Assembly: GCA_017408405.1 (NCBI GenBank)
Contig: JAFQUP010000216.1
Coordinates: 1 to 64,000, forward strand
Length of the DNA: 64,000 nucleotides
Source of the DNA: Thermoguttaceae bacterium
Lineage (GTDB): Bacteria; Planctomycetota; Planctomycetia; Pirellulales; Thermoguttaceae
Reading direction: 5' to 3'
The notes beneath the pieces are model-generated. The model did no database searches. It worked only from the letters and a program-made list of their open reading frames with translations, and was not told the DNA's origin. Positions within the stretch are counted from its first letter, which is position 1, and each line of letters starts with the position of its first letter. The position numbers and the translations under genes are program-made. Below, one piece after another: positions 51,021 through 59,335 of this stretch.

Positions 51021-53819
51021 TTATTTCTTAGTTTCCTTTTTTCCAGAACGCAGCCAGCCCGCGATCCCAATACCGCAAAGGAAAAGTATCCACGCGGAGG
51101 GTTCCGGAACCGCCTCGGATTCTCCGCCGCCTCCCAGACTGGCCATAAGCGCAAGTCCGCGTTCGGTCATGACCGTTGACCAGATTCCTGAGGCATTGGT
51201 GTCGTTAATCTCAACGATCAGCTCAGAATTATCCGATACGAACTGAAGTACGTCAAAGACAACTGACTCTTCATCGCCAAGTAAAGAGCTGAGAGTCGAA
51301 TCGTCAACCGTAAGTAAAATGGTCATTTCACCATTCACTTCCGCTGCTTCAAGAGGATGGGCATCTGTCATCAAAACGTCGAAAACATTATCATTTGTCA
51401 AATCAATCACATACTCTGAACCTCTTTCAAACGCGAGTTGTCCAGTAATGGTTCCTTCAAACGGCAATAGACTTCCGCCGTTTTGGATTGTGACATTTTC
51501 AGCGGTTCCTCCGTCGATTGCCAGAAAAGCCCCGTCGTAAACCGTTACCGGAGACTTAAGGGAACCAGTGAGGAGCAGGGTGCCGCCCTTAACATTGGTT
51601 GAACCAGAGTGGGTATTTTGTCCCGCCAATGTCCACGTTCCTTTACCGGATTTCTCGACATTCATGATAATCGACTGGTAATCCGTAAATTTCCCGGCAA
51701 AAATTCCATCCATTACCGGAGCTTCCGCGCTATTTTCACCGCCGACGCGCAGATTAACCGTTTTGGTTCCTGCGTTCACGGCATCAAGTCCCGGGCGGAC
51801 TGTGGCATTTCCGTTGGCGGTTTCCAGCATACCTAATTCAATGAAGTCGGTATCGCTTTGAGGATTGAGCACGATGCCGTCCGCGCTTGTCCCATTATCC
51901 AATACGTAACGGGCTTTGCTGCTTCCGGAGTTTGGTCCGTGAAAACCGAGCCAGCTTGTTTGCGAGGTAATGGTTCCGCTGAATTCACGGCTGTCTCCCT
52001 GGAGATGAAGCTGATTGGAGCCGGTCTTGACAATATCTTCCGAACCGGTCAGTTTTCCGGTTAAAATCAGCTTGCCGTTTGAGAGTATTCCGCTGTTTGC
52101 CGCGATATGCAAGGGATTTGCCAAGCGAACTTCCGTACTGTTCCGAATCGAGCCGCCGTTCATTTCAATCGCGCCGGTCCCCATGGAAAGCGCGTTATTA
52201 AAGGCCAGAATCCCTCCTTCTACGATCACGTTTCCGGAGTACTCGGTATTCGCGCCTGGCAAAGCGAGAACGTTTGTTCCCGTTTTCAGGAGTGTTCCAG
52301 TTCCTTTCAGGTTTCCCGCGTTAATATCAATTTGAGTTTTTCCGGTAATAGTCAGATCGACATCTTTATCCGAATTTTGGATTGTCACTGGTTTATTAAA
52401 GTGAATGACTGCACTTCCATCATTGGAGATTACCGCGTCGGAGGCCGTGACCGTGAATTCGTAGTTACCCGACATTCGGGAACGGTTTGTCCTGAAGGTT
52501 CCTCCATTCTCCAAAATCATCGGAAAGAGCCAGCCGCCGCTTTCTCCACCACTTCCATATTGAAGCGTCGTTCCTTCTCCCGTGACAGTAATGGTATTTT
52601 GCGCCCAGCCTTTCCAACTGGCAGCCCCTGTCGCCAGAAGGAAGGTGCCTCCGCCGTCAATGGTTACTTTTCCACCCTCATTTCGGTCATTCTCGCCATC
52701 CTTTCCAATGAAATTCAGCTTTCCGGTAAAAGTAAGAGTTTTTCCGGAATCGATCGTAAATTTTCCTGCACCTTGAGCTTCATCGCCGCCGCGAATGAAG
52801 ACCGTGGCGGCGATCTGTGAATCTTCTGTTACCTTTGTCGTTCCCACCAGCAGAATATTCCCATAAGTGCTCCCCTCCAGTCTCTCGCCGTCAGTATTCA
52901 CTGCCGTGATGGTTCCGCCGTCCAGAATGAGATTTCCGATATTGGCGTGCCCTGTCGTGCTGACGTTAAGTACTCCGCCGTTGGTTAACCGAATGGTGCC
53001 GTTTGTTTCAAGCTTTGCCCCCATGACACTTTGGGCGTTTCCAAAAACATTCTGAACCCCAAGGTCCAAAATTGCTCCGTCAACGATGATATTGCTTCCT
53101 CGAAATGAAGTATTGGACATTGCCTTCGCGAGCAGCAATTTTCCGCTTCCCGTAACGATCATGGTGGAATACTTTCCAGCCGCGTAGTCTGTGTCCGCAA
53201 AATTCAGTTCGGAATTAACTGTCAGGATTTTGCCTTCCGCAATATCAAAAACGCCTACGTTTGCTTTGTCCGGCACACCGTTAGCACTCTGGCGAATAAG
53301 GATTTTAGCGCAATTTATTGACGCGTTGTCGGTCACGGTTACTTTCCCGCCCAGCAGAAAATTTCCATACTCTGTTGAAGTTCCCGTCGCTTCAATTAAT
53401 CCGCCGTTTAAGGTAACATTTCCAAGGTTGGAATGCTGGCCGCTTGCGGACTGTACGATTTTTCCGCCGTTTACGATAATATCGCGAGGATTATTCGCCG
53501 CGAAACCGAGCGCGTTGCTTGCCGCGAATTCCAGTACGGCTCCAGAATTGACCGTAATTACTCCAGCCGACGGGCTTAGGCCGTTGGTTGATGTGATTTT
53601 CAGAGTCCCGGCATTGATTACGGTTGTTCCGGAGTAAGTATTACTTCCTGAAAGCGTAAAAGTCGTATTCCCATTCTTGACGAGATCGATATTTCCAGTG
53701 ATCGGAACTCCATAATCACCATCATTTACGACCGTGACAGTCTCCGCGTTTCCCGCAGAGGCAAGCATAAGGGAAAGCAGAATTGCGCCAAGACTCTGAC
53801 TTTTGTGATTTGTTTTCAT
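51021..53819 (-). CDS. exported PEP-CTERM protein with autotransporter-associated beta-strand repeats
   Basis: 932 residues. The signal peptide (about 1-26) ends SAGNAE. The body is Gly/Asn/Thr-rich repetitive beta structure: TFTLSGSNTYSGTTVINAGT is a typical autotransporter-associated repeat, recurring in varied form (for example TWTLAGQNTHSGSTNVKGGT). It predicts a beta-helix. There is no outer-membrane barrel; instead the C-terminus has VPEPSAWILFLCGIGIAGW followed by a basic tail, a PEP-CTERM sorting signal (about 904-932) processed by an exosortase. It is probably surface- or matrix-anchored. GGAG ribosome-binding site; promoter at 54022-54049. Confidence 0.88.
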   Translation of the reverse strand: MKTNHKSQSLGAILLSLMLASAGNAETVTVVNDGDYGVPITGNIDLVKNGNTTFTLSGSNTYSGTTVINAGTLKITSTNGLSPSAGVITVNSGAVLEFAASNALGFAANNPRDIIVNGGKIVQSASGQHSNLGNVTLNGGLIEATGTSTEYGNFLLGGKVTVTDNASINCAKILIRQSANGVPDKANVGVFDIAEGKILTVNSELNFADTDYAAGKYSTMIVTGSGKLLLAKAMSNTSFRGSNIIVDGAILDLGVQNVFGNAQSVMGAKLETNGTIRLTNGGVLNVSTTGHANIGNLILDGGTITAVNTDGERLEGSTYGNILLVGTTKVTEDSQIAATVFIRGGDEAQGAGKFTIDSGKTLTFTGKLNFIGKDGENDRNEGGKVTIDGGGTFLLATGAASWKGWAQNTITVTGEGTTLQYGSGGESGGWLFPMILENGGTFRTNRSRMSGNYEFTVTASDAVISNDGSAVIHFNKPVTIQNSDKDVDLTITGKTQIDINAGNLKGTGTLLKTGTNVLALPGANTEYSGNVIVEGGILAFNNALSMGTGAIEMNGGSIRNSTEVRLANPLHIAANSGILSNGKLILTGKLTGSEDIVKTGSNQLHLQGDSREFSGTITSQTSWLGFHGPNSGSSKARYVLDNGTSADGIVLNPQSDTDFIELGMLETANGNATVRPGLDAVNAGTKTVNLRVGGENSAEAPVMDGIFAGKFTDYQSIIMNVEKSGKGTWTLAGQNTHSGSTNVKGGTLLLTGSLKSPVTVYDGAFLAIDGGTAENVTIQNGGSLLPFEGTITGQLAFERGSEYVIDLTNDNVFDVLMTDAHPLEAAEVNGEMTILLTVDDSTLSSLLGDEESVVFDVLQFVSDNSELIVEINDTNASGIWSTVMTERGLALMASLGGGGESEAVPEPSAWILFLCGIGIAGWLRSGKKETKK

Positions 53820-54021
53820 ATGTCACTCTCCGGATTCCGAGTATTAGTTTAATTGAGCTTTGGGTCTTTTTCCGAATCCTGATTTTAAAGTTTTTTCAAA
53901 TTTCGTTCGTATTTATGTGCCGTTTCCACCGTACCAGGCTGAAGATGAAGGTATTTGAAACTTTCTCTAGTCAGTTGGTGGTTAGAATTTTCTCAAAATC
54001 AGCTCAGCAAATCTAAATATT

Positions 54022-54049
54022 ATTTTACTTCAAATTTTCTTAAAGTCAA
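54022..54049 (-). promoter_or_regulatory. promoter of the PEP-CTERM gene
   Basis: Minus-strand TTGACT, 16-nt spacer, TAAAAT, about 200 nt upstream of the start codon. Confidence 0.65.
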
Positions 54050-54121
54050 TAAATTATTTGTAGAAAAATCAAAAAAATTAAAAAAATGCGAAATTTCTAA
54101 AAATCAGAAAGAGGGAACATC

Positions 54122-54150
54122 TTGCGCAAGTGATTATTTTGTGTTAAAAT
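54122..54150 (+). promoter_or_regulatory. promoter of the 54406 Gfo/Idh/MocA gene
   Basis: TTGCGC, 17-nt spacer, TAAAAT, implying a ~250-nt leader. Confidence 0.6.
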
Positions 54151-54405
54151 GGAAAAGTCGTTTCGGGGAGCGGAATCATTCCTCGAAATTTTCCCTGAAA
54201 ACATATTTCAGTGAACTTCCCAAAACTTAATTTTCAGGCGGGAGACTGTTTTGATTTTTACCCACCTTGGCTGAGGTCCGGCAAATTTCCTAAAACGCGG
54301 AATACCAGACACTTTTCCCAAAATCAAAACCATTTTTTCTCAGACCGGAAAACGTTTTGGAGATGTTCTTTCGTGATTTTCCCATCTAATACCAAGGAGA
54401 AAGCA

Positions 54406-55797
54406 ATGTCCATTACCCGCCGTAATTTTATGAAAGCCTGTTCGTCTCTTTCGCTCGCGGTTTTTATTCCTCAGTATATCGCGCGTCCAACCTTTGGCCA
54501 ATCCGTTTCGGAACGACTTCGCAGTGCCTATATTGGGCTTGGTCCCATGGGGATGGGAGACGCTTCCGAGTTTAACTCCCTTTCAGACATTATGGCAATT
54601 TGCGACGTTGATACCAAATACGGAATCGCGACGGGAATTAATGCCAAACTTGGCCGAAAAATTGACGGAGTATGGCAGCAGCCCGACACGTACACGGACT
54701 ATCGCAGAATTCTTGAACGTAACGATATTGATGTCGTCGGCATCAGTACCCCGGACCACTGGCACACCAAAATCTCGGTTGAGGCAATGCAGTCCGGAAA
54801 ACACGTATTTTGTCAAAAACCCCTCACTCTTACGCTCGAGGAAAATATCCTTATTCGTGACGCGGTCAATAAATACGGCAAGGTGTTTCAGGTTGGTACT
54901 CAGCAGCGTTCTCAAAAAAATCAGTTTGCCACGGCGGCATTAATGGTGCGCAAAGGTCTGCTTGGGGACATCATTCGTACGACCTGCATTACGGACGGCG
55001 GACGTCAGTCTCCCGAACTCTCCAAGGCGATTCTTCCGGAATCTCTTGACTGGAATATGTGGCTTGGTCAAGCCCCAATGACCGACTATCTGGCCTCGCC
55101 TGATCTGAAAAGTCCATGGACCAATCGGCCAATTCCGCATTGGAGTAACTGCCATATTACTTTCCGCTGGTGGTTCCAGTATTCCGGGGGAAAAATCACA
55201 GACTGGGGAGCGCATCATATTGACTGCGCGCTTTGGATTTTGGGACGTCAAAAGCCGGAACAGCTTCCAGCTCTTTATACGCCGTCAAATCTTACCTTTC
55301 AGACGGAATATGAAAACGGCTATCCCATTAAACAAAACGTTTTCAATACCCCGATTACCTTCCGTATCGAATCCAAATTTGAAGACGGTTCCGAATTTAT
55401 CGTTACTTCACATGATAAAGATCCTAATGGTATCCTGATCGAAGGTACGAAAGGAAAAATCCATGTCAACCGTGCCCGTATTGCCGGAAAACCGTACGAA
55501 GAGGGCGGTTGGAAAGAATTTACGGAGGAGGACTACCGTGAACTCTGGAATGGTAAACCGGTTGAAGGGCACAAACAGAATTTCTTCCGCTGTGTTCGTG
55601 AAGGCGGCCGTCCGATCGCCGATGCTCGCGTCAATATTCTTTCGATGCACATTTGTCATTTGGCTAATATCGCCTGCCGCCTGAATCGTCCAGTTCAGTG
55701 GGATCCGGTAAATGAAAAAATTATCGGAGATGACCAGGCTGCCGCTTTCTTCTCCAGAAAACAGCGCGTGGGCTTTGAACTGCCGAAACTTGGCTGA
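54406..55797 (+). CDS. Gfo/Idh/MocA family oxidoreductase, exported
   Basis: 463 residues from the ATG at 54406, chosen for its AAGGAG ribosome-binding site and the TRRNFMKA twin-arginine-like signal at 4-11. The Rossmann turn is YIGLGPMGMGD (about 42-52). The usual EKP motif reads QKP (137-139, in HVFCQKPL), a variant seen in other planctomycete-type members. QVGTQQRS and WWFQYSGGKITDWGAHH are further landmarks. Substrate unknown. A terminator follows the stop codon. Confidence 0.9.
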   Translation: MSITRRNFMKACSSLSLAVFIPQYIARPTFGQSVSERLRSAYIGLGPMGMGDASEFNSLSDIMAICDVDTKYGIATGINAKLGRKIDGVWQQPDTYTDYRRILERNDIDVVGISTPDHWHTKISVEAMQSGKHVFCQKPLTLTLEENILIRDAVNKYGKVFQVGTQQRSQKNQFATAALMVRKGLLGDIIRTTCITDGGRQSPELSKAILPESLDWNMWLGQAPMTDYLASPDLKSPWTNRPIPHWSNCHITFRWWFQYSGGKITDWGAHHIDCALWILGRQKPEQLPALYTPSNLTFQTEYENGYPIKQNVFNTPITFRIESKFEDGSEFIVTSHDKDPNGILIEGTKGKIHVNRARIAGKPYEEGGWKEFTEEDYRELWNGKPVEGHKQNFFRCVREGGRPIADARVNILSMHICHLANIACRLNRPVQWDPVNEKIIGDDQAAAFFSRKQRVGFELPKLG

Positions 55798-55800
55798 TCC

Positions 55801-55830
55801 GCCTTTCCCAAAGATTACGGCTTTGGGGGC
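55801..55830 (+). terminator. terminator after the 54406 gene
   Basis: CCCAAAG/CTTTGGG stem, extendable by GCC/GGC, with a 7-nt loop and TTTATTGGTTTC behind it. Confidence 0.65.
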
Positions 55831-56063
55831 TTTATTGGTTTCAACTGTTAAAAGGTTTCTGAAAAGGCTGATTTTCCAGGATAGTCCTGATAGAAAGTCA
55901 AATTTTTTAGAAGGGCCTGAATCGTTATGGTTTTTATCCGGGCGGCATTCATTCAACGGTTTTCTGATGGAATGAGACTCAAGGTTATTCCGGAGATAAC
56001 GTTAATTCGAGGATTGAGTCTCGCCCGGACCTGCCTGTTTTTTTCTTTTATGGGAGTTTGTTC

Positions 56064-57422
56064 ATGTTTAAGTCCATTTTTTCCGTTCTTATCCTTGCCG
56101 GGGCCTGTTCCGGGATGTTCCTCTCTTCTTCCAGCGCGGCTGATACGCCGACGGAATTTAAAGCTCGGGTTGACGCGGAGCTTAACCGCGACTTGAAACT
56201 TTGGTATCCGCTTTCTATTGACCTGGAACGCGGAGGATACCACTCAATTATTACCCGCGAATGGAAACTCCAGCCCTACGAAACTAAGGGAATTGTTCAG
56301 CAGGCCCGTATGGCGTGGGTTGCGGCGGAAACAGCAATGCGCCGTCCGGAATGGCGTAAGGAACTTGAACCGTTTGCTTATCAGGGGGCTAAATTCGTCG
56401 CGGAAAAAATGTGGGACGCGGAGTTTGGCGGTTTTTACTGGGAAGTTAAGCCGGATGGTACGCCGCTCTCCAAGGAAAATTCCGAAATGAAGCACGCGTA
56501 TGGCATCGCGTTCGCGATCTACGGATTGGCGAATGTTTATCGTCTGACAGGTGACGAAGCTATTCTGAAACGCGCGGTGGAAGGTTTTCAGTGGCTTGAT
56601 AAAAACGGACACGACGCGGTAAACGGCGGATACGTTGAGGCTTTTTATCGTGATGGAACGCAAATGCTCGCTCCGCCTAAAGACCGGCCTGAGGTAATTA
56701 AGGGAAAAACACGCGAACTCCTCGGCTGTAAATCAATGAACTCTCATTTGCATCTGATGGAAGCGTTTATTGAACTTTACCGAGTCTGGAAAGACCCGCT
56801 TCTTCGCGATCTTCTTGAGGAGCTGGTCGTTATCATGCGGGATAAAGTCACCACGTGGCCGGGGGCTATGCGGCAATTCTTCCGTGCTGACTGGACTGCC
56901 GCGGCAACCTACGTCTCTTTCGGACATGACGTAGAGACTGCCTATTTGCTTGAAGAAGCAATCGAAGTTCTTGGCCGTCCCAACGATGAAAAAACGCTGG
57001 CCGTGTGCAAAAGTCTCGTAGATCATTCCATCGAATTCGGATGGGATAAAGAAAATGGCGGTTTCTTCTACGATGGCGCGACTTTTGGAGCGCATCCGGC
57101 TGATTCTACCAAATTCTGGTGGGTCCAGGCGGAAGGTCTCAACGCGCTGTTGCGTCTTTATCTTCGATACGGCGAACAGCGTTACTATGATTTGGCTTTG
57201 GCGCAGTGGAATTTCATTGAATCCAAGGTCGTTGACGCGGAATTCGGCGGCTGGTATCCTGTCGTGGACGCGGACGGTTCCAACCCGCGTGGTCTTGATA
57301 ATCGTTTTTCCCAAGTCTCTCATGGTCTTGAAAAGGCTCATCTGTGGAAAACGGCGTATCATGAAGTCCGTGCTCTGCTGAACGCTTCTGATGTGCTTGG
57401 TAAATGTGTTGAAAAGAAATAA
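56064..57422 (+). CDS. N-acylglucosamine 2-epimerase (AGE) family isomerase, exported
   Basis: 452 residues from the ATG at 56064, with GGGAG 7 nt upstream. A signal peptide ends near SSSAAD. The mature part is an (alpha/alpha)6 barrel of the AGE/cellobiose 2-epimerase family: GGYHSIITREW, KGIVQQARMAW, FGGFYWEVKPDGTPL, KHAYGIAFAIYGL, KSMNSHLHLMEAFIELYR, SFGHDVETAYLLEEA and KFWWVQAEGLNALL supply the expected His, Arg and Trp residues. It interconverts a sugar at C2, perhaps a manno/gluco oligosaccharide end. It sits between an exported oxidoreductase and a glucuronoyl esterase, consistent with extracytoplasmic glycan processing. Confidence 0.88.
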   Translation: MFKSIFSVLILAGACSGMFLSSSSAADTPTEFKARVDAELNRDLKLWYPLSIDLERGGYHSIITREWKLQPYETKGIVQQARMAWVAAETAMRRPEWRKELEPFAYQGAKFVAEKMWDAEFGGFYWEVKPDGTPLSKENSEMKHAYGIAFAIYGLANVYRLTGDEAILKRAVEGFQWLDKNGHDAVNGGYVEAFYRDGTQMLAPPKDRPEVIKGKTRELLGCKSMNSHLHLMEAFIELYRVWKDPLLRDLLEELVVIMRDKVTTWPGAMRQFFRADWTAAATYVSFGHDVETAYLLEEAIEVLGRPNDEKTLAVCKSLVDHSIEFGWDKENGGFFYDGATFGAHPADSTKFWWVQAEGLNALLRLYLRYGEQRYYDLALAQWNFIESKVVDAEFGGWYPVVDADGSNPRGLDNRFSQVSHGLEKAHLWKTAYHEVRALLNASDVLGKCVEKK

Positions 57423-57456
57423 TTTGAATACGAATACTTTATGTTTTCAAGAATAG

Positions 57457-57486
57457 GCCTTTATGAAAAGGTATTTTCATAAAGGC
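57457..57486 (+). terminator. perfect 13-bp hairpin between AGE and esterase genes
   Basis: GCCTTTATGAAAA and TTTTCATAAAGGC with a GGTA loop. The U residues lie inside the stem and only a weak T-rich stretch follows, so attenuation or processing is possible too. Confidence 0.65.
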
Positions 57487-57572
57487 TTGGATTTGTTCAT
57501 GTTAGGATCGAAAAAAAGCTTATTTCCTTCCATTATTCTTATTTTCCCCATCATTCCACAAAGGAAAATGTC

Positions 57573-58931
57573 ATGTTGAAATTTCCATTCAGATTATTAC
57601 GCGTTTCATATTGTTTTCATTCTTTCCTTCTTCTCGCGGGCTTTCTGCTGCTTGGGGGAATATTGAATTCCGTTTCGGCCGTGAATTACGATGAGTCGAA
57701 AGTTCCCGAGTACACGCTGCCGGATCCGCTGGTCTTTAACGACGGTTCCGCTGTCAAAACGGCGGCCGACTGGACCGGGAAACGCCGCGCGGAAATTTTC
57801 CGTCACTTTCAGGAAGAAATGTACGGTTTCCTTCCGGAAATGCTCGCCAAGGCGGGAAATCATCCGGATTTCGTGACCTTCCGTCTTCTGGAATCCTCGG
57901 ATGACGCCCTCGATGGAAAAGCAATCCGGAAGCAGGTCGAGCTGACGTTCACCAATCCGCAGAAGCCGGGCAAAAAAGTGACCGCCAACCTCCTTCTCTA
58001 CATTCCGAAAAACGCCCAGAAACCCGTTCCCGCGTTCCTGGGGCTGAATTTCTACGGAAATCATGCTGTTGAAAATGACCCGGCGATCCTCCTTTTCCAC
58101 AATCGGGACGGAAAGATTCTTACCGAAGAAACCGTAGACAAAGAAGGGAAACGTTCCCGAGGCGGCAACAGGACACAGTGGCTCGCTCCGAAACTCATCG
58201 AAAACGGCTACGCGCTGGCGACGATGCACTACATCGACCTGGCGAACGACTCGCTCCAGAACGGTTTCAGGACAGGACTCTTCGACCTCTACTCCGACTA
58301 CGAAAACGACGCATCCCGCGGACCCGCCGACTGGGGATCCATCACCGCGTGGGCGTGGGGATTGAGCCGGGCACTGGACTACCTCGAAACAGACGAACTC
58401 ATCGACGCGAAAAAAGTCGCCGTCCTCGGTCACTCCCGCCTCGGGAAGACCGCGCTGTGGGCCGGTGCGTCCGACGAACGTTTCGCTTTTGTCATCTCGA
58501 ACAATTCGGGCTGCGGCGGTGCGGCACTCAGTCGGCGTGAATTCGGTGAGACCATCCAGATCATGAGCGGCGGTCTCCGCTACTGGTTCTGCCCGAACTT
58601 CTGCAAATTCGGTCCGCGCGTCAATGATTTCGCCATCGACCAGCACGAACTCATCGCGCTTGCCGCTCCGCGTCCGGTCTACGCCGCCAGTGCGCAGAAT
58701 GACCAGTGGGCCGACCCGAAAGGCGAGTACCTTTCCTGCCTCCACGCGGTTCCCGTCTATGAACTCTTCGGCATCGAAAAACCGTTTGCCGGCCGCACGG
58801 TCCCGAAAATGGCTGAGCTGAACACGTCCGTCGGAAACGTCATCGGACACCATATCCGGACCGGAAAACATGACGTCACGGAATTCGACTGGGAGCAGTA
58901 TATCCGTTTCGCTGATAAATTTCTGAAATGA
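57573..58931 (+). CDS. CE15-like glucuronoyl methylesterase, exported
   Basis: 452 residues with a signal peptide (about 1-36). The alpha/beta hydrolase carries the CE15 nucleophile motif GHSRLGKTALW (286-296, Ser288), NNSGCGGAALSRR, WFCPNF and ALAAPRPVY. A C-terminal GHHIR/GKHDVTEFDW stretch can supply the catalytic His. CE15 enzymes split the ester between lignin and 4-O-methylglucuronate side chains of xylan. This fits the uronate catabolic genes elsewhere in the window. The coding sequence is clearly GC-richer than its neighbours, as seen for a few other genes here. AAAGGA ribosome-binding site. Confidence 0.85.
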   Translation: MLKFPFRLLRVSYCFHSFLLLAGFLLLGGILNSVSAVNYDESKVPEYTLPDPLVFNDGSAVKTAADWTGKRRAEIFRHFQEEMYGFLPEMLAKAGNHPDFVTFRLLESSDDALDGKAIRKQVELTFTNPQKPGKKVTANLLLYIPKNAQKPVPAFLGLNFYGNHAVENDPAILLFHNRDGKILTEETVDKEGKRSRGGNRTQWLAPKLIENGYALATMHYIDLANDSLQNGFRTGLFDLYSDYENDASRGPADWGSITAWAWGLSRALDYLETDELIDAKKVAVLGHSRLGKTALWAGASDERFAFVISNNSGCGGAALSRREFGETIQIMSGGLRYWFCPNFCKFGPRVNDFAIDQHELIALAAPRPVYAASAQNDQWADPKGEYLSCLHAVPVYELFGIEKPFAGRTVPKMAELNTSVGNVIGHHIRTGKHDVTEFDWEQYIRFADKFLK

Positions 58932-59335
58932 ATTACGGCCATTTCCTTTTCTCATTCGCGGGAACTTTTCTTTCCGTTCCCGCATGATTTTAATATGAAT
59001 TACTCTGTTAAGGTTCTTTCAAATGGCGCGGCAGGACGATCCGAAATAAATTTTTCAGGAAAGGTCAAATAAAAAGGAGGTCATCTGGCATAAATTTCAT
59101 GTTGTCGCGCAGTCAGAGGGACGAACTGGAACTGTTTTGGTATTTTCACTTTCGCTCTTTCGCGTATGGAGCTGGTGAAGAAATAGTGTTTTGAGCTGGC
59201 CGCTGCCGGCGGTCGAGGTAATGGATTGGGACAGGTTTCAGGCGTGTTGCCATCGCTATTCCTTTGGGTAATTCCGATTGGAATTTGGGAGGCATGGATA
59301 ACTTTAAAGCATGATTTTCATTAAGGAGGTTCATT
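58932..59335. other. 404-nt intergenic region without a clear gene
   Basis: After the terminator at 58958-58983 there are scattered ribosome-binding-site-like sequences (AAAAAGGAGG near 59071) that lead to no ORF longer than about 32 codons. A 62-codon minus-strand ORF (59146-59334) has no supporting features. Confidence 0.5.
58958..58983 (+). terminator. terminator-like hairpin after the esterase gene
   Basis: GCGGGAAC/GTTCCCGC 8-bp stem with a 10-nt loop. The following ATGATTTTAATATG is only moderately T-rich. Confidence 0.65.

Larger units (their letters stand above)
53820..54405. other. 586-nt divergent intergenic region
   Basis: It contains a minus-strand promoter for the PEP-CTERM gene and a plus-strand promoter for the Gfo/Idh/MocA gene. 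The AT-rich centre (53990-54120) holds no gene. The frame of the downstream gene is open back to 54211 but lacks a ribosome-binding site there. Confidence 0.6.

Noticed and set aside
51021..53819. Type V autotransporter
   Set aside because: It has the passenger-type repeats but no C-terminal beta-barrel; the end is a PEP-CTERM sorting signal.
57606..58985. Minus-strand open frame of 459 codons
   Set aside because: Antisense shadow of the CE15-like esterase gene, which has a signal peptide and catalytic motif.
59146..59334. 62-codon minus-strand ORF
   Set aside because: No homology recognised, no promoter, and it overlaps the leader and ribosome-binding site of the 59336 gene.
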